This document shows, piece after piece, positions 16,574 through 26,178 of a stretch of DNA of 64,000 nt. The notes beneath the pieces were generated by a model. It did not search any database. It was given only the letters and a program-made list of their open reading frames with translations, and was not told where the DNA came from. This DNA comes from Desmospora profundinema (GTDB taxonomy: Bacteria; Bacillota; Bacilli; Thermoactinomycetales; DSM-45169). The position numbers and the translations under genes were made by a program. How positions within the stretch are numbered: position 1 is the first letter of the stretch; every line of letters begins with the position of its first letter. The stretch spans positions 107,711-171,710 of the forward strand of contig NZ_JAVDQG010000008.1 of NCBI RefSeq assembly GCF_031454155.1, read 5' to 3'.

Positions 16574-16604
16574 ACAAGGACCCATGAGGTCCTTGTTCTT
16601 TTTT
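16574..16604 (+). terminator. rpmF terminator
   Basis: ACAAGGACC/GGTCCTTGT stem, loop CATGA, then a T-rich run. Confidence 0.92.
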
Positions 16605-16676
16605 GTCCAAAAGGGATCAGAAAAAAGAAAGGGTGGATCGGCCTCTATACGCTTAAGTGAAGAACAATTGGTTGGG

Positions 16677-16725
16677 TTGTCAAAGGCGTTTCCATTATGT
16701 ATACTGGCTTAGTACTTGGTATTAA
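16677..16725 (+). promoter_or_regulatory. fapR promoter with overlapping FapR operator
   Basis: TTGTCA (16677-16682), 17-nt spacer, TATACT (16700-16705) is a sigma-A promoter. TTAGTACTTGGTATTAA at 16709-16725 matches the known FapR site (TTAGTAC, 3 nt, GTACTAA) with one mismatch and covers the start of transcription. Malonyl-CoA releases FapR in Bacillus; the same control of this cluster is expected here. Confidence 0.9.
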
Positions 16726-16760
16726 CATGTGGTTATAATAAAGGTGGTGAACCCCTCGCT

Positions 16761-17312
16761 GTGCGCCTGTCTAAACGAGATCGACAGAAAGAGTTACAGC
16801 TGGCCCTGGAGCGGGAACCGTTCCTAACGGACGAAGAGATGGCCAGCCGGTACCGGGTCAGTATCCAGACCATCCGCCTGGACCGGATGGAACTGGGAAT
16901 CCCGGAACTTCGGGAGCGCATCAAACACATGGCCGAACGCAATGTGCGATCGCTTTATCCGGAAGAAGTCATCGGGGAAGTGACGGAGCTGCGGCTGGAT
17001 CAGAGTGGACAATCGGTTCTGGAAATCCGGGAAGAGCATGTGTTTGCCCGTACCCGGATCGCCCGTGGACACCATTTGTTCGCACAGGCCAATTCCCTGG
17101 CCGTGGCCGTCGTCGATTCCGAAGTGGTGCTGACGGCGACAGCGAGTATCCGATTTGTGCGACCGGTCCGCCTGGGTGAACGATGTGTGGCTAAAGCGGT
17201 GGTGGTGAAGGTGACCCCTTCCCGTACCCAGGTGGATGTACAAACCCGGGTGAGGGATGAAACGGTATTTCAAGGTGTGTTTGATGTTTATCGTTCGAAG
17301 GAGGACCAATGA
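16761..17312 (+). CDS. fapR: transcriptional repressor of fatty acid and lipid synthesis FapR
   Basis: 183 residues. N-terminal winged HTH (about 1-60; VSIQTIRLDRMELGIPELRERIK) and a C-terminal hot-dog domain that binds malonyl-CoA (HVFARTRIARGHHLFAQANSLAVAVVD near 105-130). GTG start at 16761 gives MRLSKRDRQ, in line with Bacillus FapR; the AAAGGTGGTGA site lies 10 nt upstream. First gene of the cluster and overlaps plsX by 4 bp. Confidence 0.95.
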   Translation: MRLSKRDRQKELQLALEREPFLTDEEMASRYRVSIQTIRLDRMELGIPELRERIKHMAERNVRSLYPEEVIGEVTELRLDQSGQSVLEIREEHVFARTRIARGHHLFAQANSLAVAVVDSEVVLTATASIRFVRPVRLGERCVAKAVVVKVTPSRTQVDVQTRVRDETVFQGVFDVYRSKEDQ

Positions 17313-18310
17313 TGCGCATCGCTTTTGACGCCATGGGAGGAGACCATGCCCCCCAAGCCATGGTCGAAGGAATCCTGCAGGCGGCGAGAGAATGGCCGGA
17401 TACCCGATTCTATCTGTTGGGCCTGCAAGAAGAGGTACAACCTCATCTGCCGCAGGAGTCACTGTCCAATGTGATCGTCACTCCCGTGACCGAACGGATC
17501 GAGACGGATGAGGAACCGGTAAAGGCAGTTCGGCGAAAAAAGGATTCTTCCATCGTCAGAGGGTGCCGCATGGTGAAGGAAGGAGAAGCGGAAGCGTTTA
17601 TCAGCGCCGGCAACACCGGTGCCTTGATGGCGGCAGGGCTTCTCGTGACCGGACGTTTGCCCGGCATTGAACGTCCGGCGCTGGCGCCGGTCTTTCCCAC
17701 CCTCAATCAGCAGGGAATGCTGGTTCTGGATGTGGGGGCCAATCCGGAAGCACGTCCGGAACACCTGGAGCAGTACGCGCTGATGGGAAGTCTATATGCG
17801 GAGTCGGTACTGGGTTTTGCCCGTCCGCGAGTGGGATTGTTGAATATCGGAGCGGAAGAAGCGAAGGGAACCGCCTTCACGAAAGAGGCGTACAGCCGGA
17901 TCTCCGCTTTGCCCATCCACTTTATCGGCAATGTGGAAGCGCGGGATGTGTTGAGCGGGAACTGTGATGTGTTGGTGTGTGACGGATTCAGCGGAAATAT
18001 TTTATTGAAAAACACGGAAGGGGTGGCGAAAGCCATCTTTGACCGGTTAAAACAAGAGTTTACCCGAACTGCGTTTACCAAGTTGGCGGCGGCGATTCTG
18101 AAGCCGGGACTAAAGCGTTTTGCTACCGACATGGATTACAAGGAGCATGGGGGTGCCCCTCTCCTGGGGCTTCAGGGACCGGTGGTGAAAGCGCACGGCT
18201 CTTCCGACTCCCGTGCCGTTTTTAATGCGGTTCGTCAGGCGCGGCTGTATGTCAAACAACAGGTGACCACCCGGATCACCGAAGAATTAAATCGATTGGA
18301 GAGGGGATGA
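17309..18310 (+). CDS. plsX: phosphate acyltransferase PlsX
   Basis: 333 residues. Interconverts acyl-ACP and acyl phosphate, the point where FakA/FakB products enter lipid synthesis. MRIAFDAMGGDHAP at the start and GNVEARDVLSGNCDVLVCDGFSGN near 210-235 are family motifs. Tandem ATGs at 17309 and 17312 after AAGGAGGA; the first overlaps the fapR stop. Confidence 0.96.
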   Translation: MMRIAFDAMGGDHAPQAMVEGILQAAREWPDTRFYLLGLQEEVQPHLPQESLSNVIVTPVTERIETDEEPVKAVRRKKDSSIVRGCRMVKEGEAEAFISAGNTGALMAAGLLVTGRLPGIERPALAPVFPTLNQQGMLVLDVGANPEARPEHLEQYALMGSLYAESVLGFARPRVGLLNIGAEEAKGTAFTKEAYSRISALPIHFIGNVEARDVLSGNCDVLVCDGFSGNILLKNTEGVAKAIFDRLKQEFTRTAFTKLAAAILKPGLKRFATDMDYKEHGGAPLLGLQGPVVKAHGSSDSRAVFNAVRQARLYVKQQVTTRITEELNRLERG

Positions 18311-18316
18311 GCACCG

Positions 18317-19315
18317 GTGAAATCGGTGGGCATCATCGGTACCGGGTCATATCTGCCCGAAAAGGTGTTGACCAATGCAGACTTGGAAAAAATGGTAGAT
18401 ACCAGTGACGATTGGATTGTATCCCGGACGGGGATCCGGGAACGCCGGGTTTCTGATGATAACCAGGCGTCCTCGGATCTGGCGGTGGAAGCGGCCCGGC
18501 GTGCCCTTCATTCAGCGGGGCTGACCCCGTCCGATCTGGATTTGATCATCGTAGCGACGGTCACACCGGACATGTCATTTCCGGCCACGGCCTGCCTGGT
18601 GCAAGACCAATTGGGAGCGGACCGTGCCGCCACCTTTGATTTGTCCGCTGCCTGTACCGGTTTTTTATACGGTGTGGCAACGGCGGCCCAGTTTATCCAG
18701 ACCGGTTTGTATCAACATGCACTGGTGATCGGAGTGGATTGCCTTTCCAAGATTACGGATTTTACGGATCGCAACACGTGCGTGTTGTTTGGCGATGGGG
18801 CGGGAGCGGCTGTCTTAGGCCCGGTAGAGGAGGGGGAAGGATTCCTTTCCTTCGAACTGGGGGGAGACGGCTCCGGCGGTCATCTTTTAAAACAACCCGC
18901 CGGCGGTTCCCGCATTCCGGCTTCCCAAACCTCATTGGATGAGCGGCTTCATTTCATTTCGATGAACGGCCGGGAAGTGTTCAAATTCGCGGTCCGGGTT
19001 CTGGGCTCCTCGGCAGAGAAAGCGTTGAAGAAGGCGGGACTTTCCAAGGAAGAAGTGGATTTCCTTATCCCGCATCAAGCCAATCTGCGGATTATCGACA
19101 CTGCCGTGCAGCGGTTGGGCCTGTCCCAAGATAAAGTGGTGGTCAACCTGGATCGATACGGCAATATGTCTTCCGCCTCCATCCCGGTTGCCCTGGATGA
19201 GGCGGTGCGAACGGGCCGTATTCATCAGGGGGATACGCTGGTTTTGGTCGGCTTTGGCGGTGGAATGACCTGGGGTGCATCGGTCATGAAGTGGACCATG
19301 CCGACTGCGCAATAG
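18317..19315 (+). CDS. fabH: beta-ketoacyl-ACP synthase III
   Basis: 332 residues. Condenses acyl-CoA primers with malonyl-ACP to start fatty acid chains. Catalytic triad Cys113 (SAACTGF), His (IPHQANLR, near 250) and Asn (GNMSSAS, near 280). GTG start at 18317, 6 nt after plsX. Having fabH in the fapR operon differs from Bacillus subtilis, where fabHA is elsewhere. Confidence 0.95.
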   Translation: MKSVGIIGTGSYLPEKVLTNADLEKMVDTSDDWIVSRTGIRERRVSDDNQASSDLAVEAARRALHSAGLTPSDLDLIIVATVTPDMSFPATACLVQDQLGADRAATFDLSAACTGFLYGVATAAQFIQTGLYQHALVIGVDCLSKITDFTDRNTCVLFGDGAGAAVLGPVEEGEGFLSFELGGDGSGGHLLKQPAGGSRIPASQTSLDERLHFISMNGREVFKFAVRVLGSSAEKALKKAGLSKEEVDFLIPHQANLRIIDTAVQRLGLSQDKVVVNLDRYGNMSSASIPVALDEAVRTGRIHQGDTLVLVGFGGGMTWGASVMKWTMPTAQ

Positions 19316-19332
19316 CTAGAGGAGGGATACCT

Positions 19333-20271
19333 GTGGGGAAAACGGCGTTTCTCTTTCCCGGTCAAGGCTCCCAGGCCGTTGGTATGGGCGTGGAGGCGTT
19401 TGAGGCTGATGCCTTGGCTCGGGATCGGTTTGAGCAGGCCGATGACGTATTGGGATTCTCCTTATCCAAGCTTGCCTTTGAAGGGCCGGAGGATGAGTTG
19501 CGTCTGACGGCGAATGCCCAACCGGCGATCTTGACAACGAGTGCTTCTCTGTTAGCGTTGGTGGAGCGGGAGTGGGGCGGAAAGCCCGACTTTGTAGCCG
19601 GTCACTCTTTGGGGGAATATACCGCTTTGGTAGCGGCAGGAGTGCTCCGCTTTGAAGATGCCGTTGCCGCCGTTCGGCAACGGGGTCTCCTGATGGAAGA
19701 GGCGGTACCAGCCGGGCAGGGCGGGATGGCTGCCGTCATCGGCTTGGAACGGGAAGCGGTGGATACGATTTGCGAGGAGATCCGGGAGCAGGGACAGGTG
19801 GTGGAACCGGCCAATTACAACTGTCCGGGTCAATTGGTGATCTCCGGGGAAAAGAAAGCGGTGGAACAAGCGTCCCAAGCGGCTGCAGAGGCGGGAGCCC
19901 GCCGCGTGATCGCTTTGCCGGTGAGCGGGCCGTTCCACTCCCGTTTGATGAAGCCGGCGGCGGATAAGATGGAAGAAGTTCTGTCCGCTCTTCCGCTGGA
20001 GCAGGCGTACATACCGGTGGTGACCAATGTGTCCGCTCGTCCGGAGACGGATGTGGATGCCATCCGCCGCAAATTGGTCCAACAGATTTATTCCCCGGTG
20101 TTGTGGGAAGACAGTGTGCGCTGGATGTTGGAGCAAGGAGTGGACACGTTTGTGGAGATCGGACCCGGCAATGTCCTAACCGGTTTGGTTCGCAAAGTGG
20201 ATCGGCGGGTGAACGCCCTGTCTATCCAAAACATGGAATCCTTGCGCAAAGCATTGGAAAAGCTGGGTTAA
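19333..20271 (+). CDS. fabD: malonyl CoA-ACP transacylase
   Basis: 312 residues. Loads malonyl groups on [17 protein letters not shown] at 6-19, nucleophile GHSLGEY near 94, and GPFHSRLM with the catalytic His near 202. GTG 19333 has GAGGAGGGA upstream and matches family starts; the frame is open further upstream inside fabH. Confidence 0.95.
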   Translation: MGKTAFLFPGQGSQAVGMGVEAFEADALARDRFEQADDVLGFSLSKLAFEGPEDELRLTANAQPAILTTSASLLALVEREWGGKPDFVAGHSLGEYTALVAAGVLRFEDAVAAVRQRGLLMEEAVPAGQGGMAAVIGLEREAVDTICEEIREQGQVVEPANYNCPGQLVISGEKKAVEQASQAAAEAGARRVIALPVSGPFHSRLMKPAADKMEEVLSALPLEQAYIPVVTNVSARPETDVDAIRRKLVQQIYSPVLWEDSVRWMLEQGVDTFVEIGPGNVLTGLVRKVDRRVNALSIQNMESLRKALEKLG

Positions 20272-20285
20272 AAGGAGGGGATATC

Positions 20286-21029
20286 ATGTTGAGCGGAAAG
20301 ACTGCCATGGTGACCGGAGGTTCCCGTGGAATCGGACGGGCGATCGCTGTCGCTTTGGCTGAAGCGGGAGCCGATGTGGCCGTGTTGTTCGCCGGCAATC
20401 GGGAAGCCGCAGAGCAGACGGCTTCCCGCATCCGCGAGGCCGGACGCCAAGCGGAGATGATCCAGTGTGACGTGTCGGATGCGGGTCAAGTGAATTCCGC
20501 TGTCAAACAGGTGTTGGAAGCGTTCGGACGAATCGATATCCTGGTGAACAATGCCGGCATCACTCGGGATAACTTGATGCTCCGCATGAAGGAGACGGAT
20601 TGGGATCAGGTGGTGGACACCAACTTAAAAGGGGTCTTCCTCTGTACCAAAGCGGTGACCCGGCCCATGATGAAACAGAGGTCCGGCCGCATCATAAACA
20701 TTAGTTCTGTGGTCGGTCTGATCGGCAATCCCGGGCAAGCCAACTATGTGGCGGCCAAAGCGGGTGTACTTGGCCTCACCAAAACGACTGCCAAGGAGTT
20801 GGCCAGCCGTGGAATCACGGTGAACGCCATTGCACCGGGCTTTATCGAGACGGATATGACCGCCCAACTGGGTGAGGAAGTCCAAAAAGAGCTCCTGGAT
20901 CAAATCCCCTTGTCCCGTCTGGGCAAACCGGAAGACATCGCTCATGCCGTCACCTTTTTAGCCTCTGACCAGGCGTCTTACATCACGGGTCAGACGCTGA
21001 GTGTGGACGGCGGCATGGTGACGTCTTAG
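20286..21029 (+). CDS. fabG: 3-oxoacyl-ACP reductase
   Basis: 247 residues, NADPH-dependent SDR enzyme of the elongation cycle. [15 protein letters not shown] (cofactor loop, 10-24), NNAG near 89, catalytic Ser (NISSVVG) and YVAAK near 153-157. ATG at 20286 with AAAAGGAGGGG upstream. 14 nt after fabD. Confidence 0.96.
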   Translation: MLSGKTAMVTGGSRGIGRAIAVALAEAGADVAVLFAGNREAAEQTASRIREAGRQAEMIQCDVSDAGQVNSAVKQVLEAFGRIDILVNNAGITRDNLMLRMKETDWDQVVDTNLKGVFLCTKAVTRPMMKQRSGRIINISSVVGLIGNPGQANYVAAKAGVLGLTKTTAKELASRGITVNAIAPGFIETDMTAQLGEEVQKELLDQIPLSRLGKPEDIAHAVTFLASDQASYITGQTLSVDGGMVTS

Positions 21030-21073
21030 GGTCCCCTTTTAACGAATACCGACCGACAACAGCACATCCAATC

Positions 21074-21108
21074 TCGATTTTTGGCAGGACATTTCGTATA
21101 ATACGAAA
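21074..21108 (+). promoter_or_regulatory. acpP promoter with a 17-bp palindrome over the -10
   Basis: TATAAT at 21097-21102 with a weak TCGATT -35 at 21074-21079 (17-nt spacer). TTTCGTAT-A-ATACGAAA (21092-21108) is a perfect inverted repeat that contains the -10 box. It is not a FapR site. Could be an operator for another regulator or chance symmetry around TATAAT. Confidence 0.55.
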
Positions 21109-21122
21109 GGGAGGTGAAGGAC

Positions 21123-21356
21123 ATGGCAGATACGCTGGAACGAGTACAAAAAATCATCGTGGACCGTCTCGGAGTGGACACCGCTGAAGTGACCCCCGAA
21201 GCGGCGATCAAGGACGATCTGGGAGCGGACTCCCTGGATGTAATGGATTTGATCCTTGAATTAGAAGATGAATTCTCCTTGGAAATCTCCGATGATCAAG
21301 CGGAGAAAATCAACACGGTGGGAGATATTGTTACTTATATCAATTCCCGCTCTTAA
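21123..21356 (+). CDS. acpP: acyl carrier protein
   Basis: 77 residues, acidic. The phosphopantetheine attachment serine lies in GADSLDVMD near residue 37. Start [19 protein letters not shown] matches Bacillus ACP. ATG 21123 after GGGAGGTGA. Has its own likely promoter and a terminator behind it, so it can be made in excess over the fab enzymes. Confidence 0.97.
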   Translation: MADTLERVQKIIVDRLGVDTAEVTPEAAIKDDLGADSLDVMDLILELEDEFSLEISDDQAEKINTVGDIVTYINSRS

Positions 21357-21364
21357 CAGGTAAC

Positions 21365-21393
21365 AAAGTCCCGTTCTTTTACACGGGACTTTC
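21365..21393 (+). terminator. acpP terminator
   Basis: AAAGTCCCGT/ACGGGACTTT stem of 10 bp; the T-run is short, so read-through to fabF is likely. Confidence 0.8.
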
Positions 21394-21446
21394 TACCTTC
21401 TCTATCAGTTCCCTCCCATTTTGTTTTGGAAAAGGCGGTGACTCAA

Positions 21447-22694
21447 TTGGCGAAACGGGTCGTGATCACCGGTCTGGGGGTCATTTCACCGATCGGCAAT
21501 GATATACCGACATTTTGGAATAACTTGATCGAAGGAAAATCCGGCGTGGGTCCCATCACCCAGTTTGACAGCACAGACTTCTCCACCCGGATTGCGGCGG
21601 AAGTGAAGGACTTTAATCCGTTGGATCACTTTGATCGCAGAGAAGCACGCCGGATGGATCGGTTTGTCCAATTTGCCGTGGTGGCAGCTAAACAAGCGTT
21701 GGATAACTCCGGTCTGGATATGAAAGGACTGGATGCGGATCGTGTCGGGGTCTACATCGGGTCCGGGATTGGCGGGTTGAAGACATGGGAAGAACAGCAC
21801 CGGACGTTGGTGGAACGCGGACCCAAACGGGTCAGTCCCTTCTTCATCCCGATGATGATCGCCAACATGGCGGCGGGACAAGTCTCCATCGCCACCGGTG
21901 CCAAGGGTCCCAATAGTGCAGCCATTTCCGCCTGTGCCACGGGAACCCATTCCATCGGTGACGCGGCGAAGATCATTCTGCGCGGTGACGCGGATGTGAT
22001 GCTTGCCGGCGGGGCGGAAGCAACCATTTCTCCCATGGCTTTTGCAGGCTTTTGTGCAGCAAAGGCGATGTCTACCCGTAATGATGAACCGGAAAAAGCG
22101 AGCCGGCCCTTCACCAAGGACCGGGACGGTTTTGTAATGGGTGAGGGTTCCGGGGTTCTTATCCTGGAAAGCGAAGAACATGCCCGTGCCCGCGGGGCAA
22201 CCATTATCGCCGAAGTGGCCGGTTACGGCATGAGCGGGGATGCCTACCATCTGACCCACCCGGCTCCGGAAGGGGAAGGGGCCGCCCGCTCGATGAAACG
22301 GGCGTTGGAAGATGCCGGTTTAAAACCGGAAGAAGTCGGGTACATCAATGCTCATGGAACGTCCACCGAATTTAATGACAAATTCGAAACGATGGCGATC
22401 AAGGCCATCTTCGGAGAACACGCCTACCAACTGGCTGTCAGCTCCACCAAGTCGATGACGGGTCACTTGTTGGGAGCATCCGGTGGTGTGGAGGCAATCG
22501 CAACCGCATTAGCCCTGAAAGAGGGGATTTTGCCTCCCACGATCAACCAAGACAACCCGGACCCGGAATGCGATTTGGATTACGTGCCCAATGAAGCACG
22601 CAAGGTGTTGGTCAAAGCGGCCCTATCCAATTCTTTCGGCTTCGGCGGCCATAACGCCACGATTGCTCTGAAAGCCTTCGACGAAGCGGAATAA
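21447..22694 (+). CDS. fabF: beta-ketoacyl-ACP synthase II
   Basis: 415 residues. Elongating condensing enzyme. Cys (SACATGTHS near 163), His (HGTSTEFND near 303) and His ([10 protein letters not shown] near 338) form the active site. TTG start at 21447 follows AAAGGCGGTGA by 5 nt and gives the family start [11 protein letters not shown]. In Bacillus fabF is with fabHA elsewhere; here it sits between acpP and rnc. Confidence 0.95.
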   Translation: MAKRVVITGLGVISPIGNDIPTFWNNLIEGKSGVGPITQFDSTDFSTRIAAEVKDFNPLDHFDRREARRMDRFVQFAVVAAKQALDNSGLDMKGLDADRVGVYIGSGIGGLKTWEEQHRTLVERGPKRVSPFFIPMMIANMAAGQVSIATGAKGPNSAAISACATGTHSIGDAAKIILRGDADVMLAGGAEATISPMAFAGFCAAKAMSTRNDEPEKASRPFTKDRDGFVMGEGSGVLILESEEHARARGATIIAEVAGYGMSGDAYHLTHPAPEGEGAARSMKRALEDAGLKPEEVGYINAHGTSTEFNDKFETMAIKAIFGEHAYQLAVSSTKSMTGHLLGASGGVEAIATALALKEGILPPTINQDNPDPECDLDYVPNEARKVLVKAALSNSFGFGGHNATIALKAFDEAE

Positions 22695-22709
22695 GCAGGT
22701 GATGCATGC

Positions 22710-23405
22710 ATGAACCTGGCTGAGCTGGGACAGTCCACGGGCTTGGACCTCCAGGACCATTCCCTGTATCAACAAGCTTTCACCCATACCTCATACGCCC
22801 ATGAAAAAAAGGGCATCCGGATGCTTCCGGATAACGAGCGGCTGGAATTCCTGGGGGATGCGGTGTTGGAACTGACGGTCTCTGAATACCTCTACCAGCG
22901 GTTTCCCAAGATGAAGGAAGGAGACCTGACCCGGATGCGGGCGCGGGTGGTATGTGAGCCTTCTTTGGCCATGTTTGCCCGTCAACTCCGGTTTGGTGAT
23001 CATATTCGATTGGGACGCGGGGAGGAGATGACTGGGGGACGCAATCGTCCCTCCCTCTTGGCTGATGTGTTTGAAGCGTTTATCGGGGCTTTGTATCTGG
23101 AAAAAGGATTGGACGCCATCCGGCAGTTCCTGGAGGCCAAGATCTTTCCGCAGATCGACGAGTCCTGGTTGGCTCAAGCGACCGATGCCAAGAGCCAGCT
23201 GCAGGAAGCGGTGCAGCAGGAGCGCTTGGGTGCTCTGGAGTACCACATCGTCGATGTGCAGGGACCGGCTCATGACCGGCAGTTTGTGGCCGAAGTCTGG
23301 CTGTCGGGACAAAAGCTGGGCAGCGGTACCGGCCGTTCCAAGAAGGAAGCGGAACAACAGGCCGCCGCCGAAGGGCTGGAGCGATTCAAACAACAAAAGA
23401 AATAG
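22710..23405 (+). CDS. rnc: ribonuclease III
   Basis: 231 residues. Cuts double-stranded RNA during rRNA processing. RNase III signature NERLEFLGDAVLEL near 40-53, then a C-terminal double-stranded RNA binding domain (about 158-228, DAKSQLQEAVQQE ... AEQQAAAEGL). 15 nt after fabF. In Bacillus smc follows directly; here it is 9.2 kb away. Confidence 0.96.
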   Translation: MNLAELGQSTGLDLQDHSLYQQAFTHTSYAHEKKGIRMLPDNERLEFLGDAVLELTVSEYLYQRFPKMKEGDLTRMRARVVCEPSLAMFARQLRFGDHIRLGRGEEMTGGRNRPSLLADVFEAFIGALYLEKGLDAIRQFLEAKIFPQIDESWLAQATDAKSQLQEAVQQERLGALEYHIVDVQGPAHDRQFVAEVWLSGQKLGSGTGRSKKEAEQQAAAEGLERFKQQKK

Positions 23406-23412
23406 AACGACC

Positions 23413-23447
23413 ACCACCGGTACCAGGAGCAAAGCCGGTGGTTTTTT
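23413..23447 (+). terminator. rnc terminator
   Basis: ACCACCGG/CCGGTGGT stem followed by TTTTT. Marks the end of the fapR-rnc block. Confidence 0.88.
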
Positions 23448-23602
23448 GTTTTTTGAAGAGGAATGCGGCACATAGGAGCGAAAGTAAAAATGACTGAGCA
23501 TTTCTATGGGGAGATACGGATGGCGGATTGTACACGCCCCAGAACGGATGGCCCCCGCCTTTTGAGAAACTAGTGGATCGTGCCGTGATTGGAGGAGAGA
23601 AA

Positions 23603-23833
23603 ATGAACTTTGAGATGGGAACGATGGTATTTCAGATGATGATGATGGCAATCGCAGGACTGCTTCCACTGCTGTTGGCTTTGGTTGTACTATGGTTGGC
23701 GTGGCGATGGGTGAAAGCACAGGAGTTGATCGCTCGCTCACTTGCCCGGATCGCCGATAGCGGTGCCGATGCTGCTAAAAAAGGAGTGGGGGATACTCCG
23801 TTGGGACAACAGGAACCTGGGGATGAAAAATAA
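23603..23833 (+). CDS. small single-pass membrane protein, 76 residues
   Basis: ATG at 23603 after GGAGGAG. One hydrophobic segment (about 15-37, AIAGLLPLLLALVVLWLAWRW) follows a Met-rich start (MVFQMMMMA), then a charged amphipathic helix and a disordered acidic tail. No family recognised. Likely anchored with its C-terminus in the cytoplasm, since RWVK follows the segment. Confidence 0.65.
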   Translation: MNFEMGTMVFQMMMMAIAGLLPLLLALVVLWLAWRWVKAQELIARSLARIADSGADAAKKGVGDTPLGQQEPGDEK

Positions 23834-23951
23834 GAAAAGAGATAACGGCTCACCGATGTCCTAGCGGTGAACAATGAAGGGTTAAAGAATGAGTCGCAGG
23901 CGGAGGGTTTGCTGGTTATTCCATTTACCGTGAGCAAAAGGAGAGCAGCCA

Positions 23952-24290
23952 ATGTCGCAAATCCAATACGAAGATTTCACTAAGTTGGAAATCCATGTGG
24001 GTACCATTACCCGCACGGAACCCTTTCCAGAAGCGCGTAAACCGGCATACAAACTGTGGATCGACTTTGGAGAAACCATCGGTGTAAAGCAGAGCAGTGC
24101 CCAGATCACGGATTTGTACAGTCAGGGAGAATTGGTGGGGCGCCAGGTGTTGGCAGTGACCAACTTTCCTCCCAAACGAATCGCCGGTTTTCGCTCAGAG
24201 GTACTGGTGTTGGGAGTGGACACAGAGAACGGCGAAGTCGCCCTGATCCGGCCGGATCGGGAGGTGCCCCCGGGAAGGCGGATGTATTAA
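23952..24290 (+). CDS. csaA: CsaA-type tRNA-binding domain protein
   Basis: 112 residues, a single OB-fold EMAP/Trbp111-like domain. CsaA is a dimer described as a secretion-related chaperone or tRNA-binding protein. Family motifs: FTKLEIHVGTI at 9-19, GVKQSSAQI near 44, VTNFPPKRIAGFRSEVLVLG near 73-92. ATG 23952 with AAAGGAGAG upstream. Terminator behind. Confidence 0.92.
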   Translation: MSQIQYEDFTKLEIHVGTITRTEPFPEARKPAYKLWIDFGETIGVKQSSAQITDLYSQGELVGRQVLAVTNFPPKRIAGFRSEVLVLGVDTENGEVALIRPDREVPPGRRMY

Positions 24291-24324
24291 CGTCAAGGTT
24301 GCACTAAAAAGGAGTGTACGGATC

Positions 24325-24349
24325 GGAGCTTGCCGAAGCTCCTTTTTTT
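24325..24349 (+). terminator. csaA terminator
   Basis: GGAGCTT/AAGCTCC stem, GCCG loop, seven T. Confidence 0.92.
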
Positions 24350-24587
24350 GTCATAGAGAGATGAAATCATGGTCTCCCTACAAATATTGGAGCGGGAATT
24401 GGGGTAGAGGGCGGAATGGTTTCGATATCATCTGGGTGTCCATAGCACGTTGCTCCTGCAGCGGCGTTGGTGGTTATAGGAGAAAAACCGTGGTGGAACA
24501 ACGGGAGCCTGGGAAGGCGAATATGCGGATAGTTGAAACGGTTTGTTTAAAAAAGGAGCATCAGGTGGGCGTTTATCCAGAGCGTGT
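24350..24587. other. gap between two terminators without a supported gene
   Basis: An 81-codon frame at 24361-24606 has no ribosome binding site, runs into the next terminator and shows no family features (many W, G, R, C). I see nothing else in this stretch. Confidence 0.4.
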
Positions 24588-24620
24588 AAAAAACCATTCC
24601 GTATGATGGGATGGTTTTTT
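24588..24620. terminator. bidirectional terminator at the ansR 3' end
   Basis: AAAAAACCAT-t-CC and GG-g-ATGGTTTTTT pair around GTATGAT. Ends ansR on the minus strand. Confidence 0.85.
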
Positions 24621-24627
24621 GCTCTCT

Positions 24628-24999
24628 TTAACCGGGGATATTCTCGTATTTTTCCAATTCCCTCTTTGCTCGAATAAAGGCGATCAATTGATGGATTTCT
24701 TCTACCGAAAGAGATTTTCCATCAACAGTGAGGTTGACTTCCCCCAGTTTCGTCAATTCGAGCGTGTCCATCTTATTTTCTTCTCCGGAATGAAAAGTCG
24801 AATCGTTTACCCGGCCCATCAGATCATCAAGAGAGGTCTCAAACAAATCAGCCATTAATGTTAATGCTTCCAGAGAGGGTCGGCGATAACCGGATTCATA
24901 TCCGGCATAAGTGCTTTTTGGAATTCCCAGTCTGTCGGCTGCCTCTTGTATCGACCACTTTTTCTGTTTTCTCAATTCACTTAATCGATCCAAAAACAT
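24628..24999 (-). CDS. ansR: XRE family repressor, AnsR-like
   Basis: 123 residues. N-terminal helix-turn-helix (residues 1-60: RLSELRKQKKWSIQEAADRL, IPKSTYAGYESGYRRPSLEAL) with the same ESGYRRPS feature as AnsR of Bacillus, the repressor of ansAB. The C-terminal half (VDGKSLSVEEIHQLIAFIRAKR) also resembles AnsR. Divergent from ansA with possible operators between. GGGGGG lies 8 nt before the ATG at 24999. Aspartate is the known inducer in Bacillus. Confidence 0.85.
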   Translation of the reverse strand: MFLDRLSELRKQKKWSIQEAADRLGIPKSTYAGYESGYRRPSLEALTLMADLFETSLDDLMGRVNDSTFHSGEENKMDTLELTKLGEVNLTVDGKSLSVEEIHQLIAFIRAKRELEKYENIPG

Positions 25000-25020
25000 C
25001 GCCTGGCCCCCCGTCCGATC

Positions 25021-25099
25021 GTACGCAATTGGAATACATTTCGGTTGATTTGTGCGCAATTATGATTATAATTAGGCTTATAGTACGCGAAATGCGTAC
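25021..25099. promoter_or_regulatory. ansAB promoter and candidate AnsR operators
   Basis: TTGATT (25045-25050), 16 nt, TATAAT (25067-25072) reads toward ansA. Three related elements surround it: GTACGCAATT at 25021, GTGCGCAATT at 25052 and the inverted repeat GTACGC-gaaat-GCGTAC at 25083-25099. Their spacing around the promoter suits repression; assignment to AnsR is inference. Confidence 0.65.
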
Positions 25100-25166
25100 G
25101 GATTTATCTTATCGAAAAGTGAACGTGATGACAATAGGGTGCTACTTGTGAATAGAGGTGTAGCCA

Positions 25167-26174
25167 ATGAAAAAATTACTTTTACTTACTACCGGCGGAA
25201 CGATTGCTTCAGTCGATGGAAAAGATGGACTGGCTCCCGGAATGACCGCGGCAGACCTGTTAGGCTATTTGCCGCAATCCCGAGATTATGACATGGAACA
25301 CCAAACACTGATGAATATAGACAGCACAAACATGCAACCGGAGTTATGGGCTCAGATCGCGGAAACGATCGCAGAGAGTTACCACCGTTATGACGGTTTT
25401 GTTATTACCCATGGAACCGATACCATGGCTTATACTTCAGCAGCCCTTTCCTATATGCTGCAAAATGGAACCAAGCCCATCGTCATTACTGGTTCGCAGG
25501 TGCCGATCCATTATGATAAAACGGATGCCAAAAAGAATATTCTGGATGCGGCACGGTTTGCTTGTGAAGACATCGGCGGGGTTTATATGGTTTTCGACGG
25601 CAGGGTCATACAGGGAACCCGAGCGGTAAAAATGAGAACGAAAAGCTATGACGCTTTTGAAAGCATCAATCACCCTTATGTGGCATTTATCCATCAGTCC
25701 GAAGTCCATTACCATAAACGAATCCCTTCCACGGAGAAGAAAGAATTGAAATTGGATACTTCCTTGTGCCCCGATGTTTTTGTAATGAAACTGTATCCGG
25801 GAACGAAGCCGGAACTCTTCGACTGCATCAAAGGCTTATATAAAGGGGTGATCATTGAAAGTTACGGAAACGGGGGCATCCCATTTGAAAAAAGGGATTT
25901 GCTTCCCAAATTAAAAGAAATGATTGCTTCGGAAATGGCGGTTGTAATTACCACTCAATGCTTGGAAGAGGGAGAAGATCTGTTTTTGTATGAAGTGGGA
26001 CGAAAAGTCGCCCAAAACCTGATTATCCTTTCAAGGGATATGAACACGGAAGCCATGGTGGCCAAGTTGATGTGGACATTAGGGAAAACGAACGATCTCC
26101 AAGAAGTGAAGAGAATCATGGAAACACCGATTGCCCATGATCTTTCTTTGGAATATCAAAAAGAGAGCGGATGA
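25167..26174 (+). CDS. ansA: type I L-asparaginase
   Basis: 335 residues. Hydrolyses asparagine to aspartate and ammonia in the cytoplasm (no signal peptide). First catalytic Thr in [10 protein letters not shown] (residues 6-15), second active site in [17 protein letters not shown] near 78-94. AGAGGTG precedes the ATG. Followed 4 nt later by aspartase, so asparagine goes to fumarate in two steps. Confidence 0.94.
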   Translation: MKKLLLLTTGGTIASVDGKDGLAPGMTAADLLGYLPQSRDYDMEHQTLMNIDSTNMQPELWAQIAETIAESYHRYDGFVITHGTDTMAYTSAALSYMLQNGTKPIVITGSQVPIHYDKTDAKKNILDAARFACEDIGGVYMVFDGRVIQGTRAVKMRTKSYDAFESINHPYVAFIHQSEVHYHKRIPSTEKKELKLDTSLCPDVFVMKLYPGTKPELFDCIKGLYKGVIIESYGNGGIPFEKRDLLPKLKEMIASEMAVVITTQCLEEGEDLFLYEVGRKVAQNLIILSRDMNTEAMVAKLMWTLGKTNDLQEVKRIMETPIAHDLSLEYQKESG

Positions 26175-26178
26175 TACG

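Noticed and set aside
24361..24606. 81-codon frame between csaA and ansR
   Set aside because: No ribosome binding site, odd composition, reads into a terminator.
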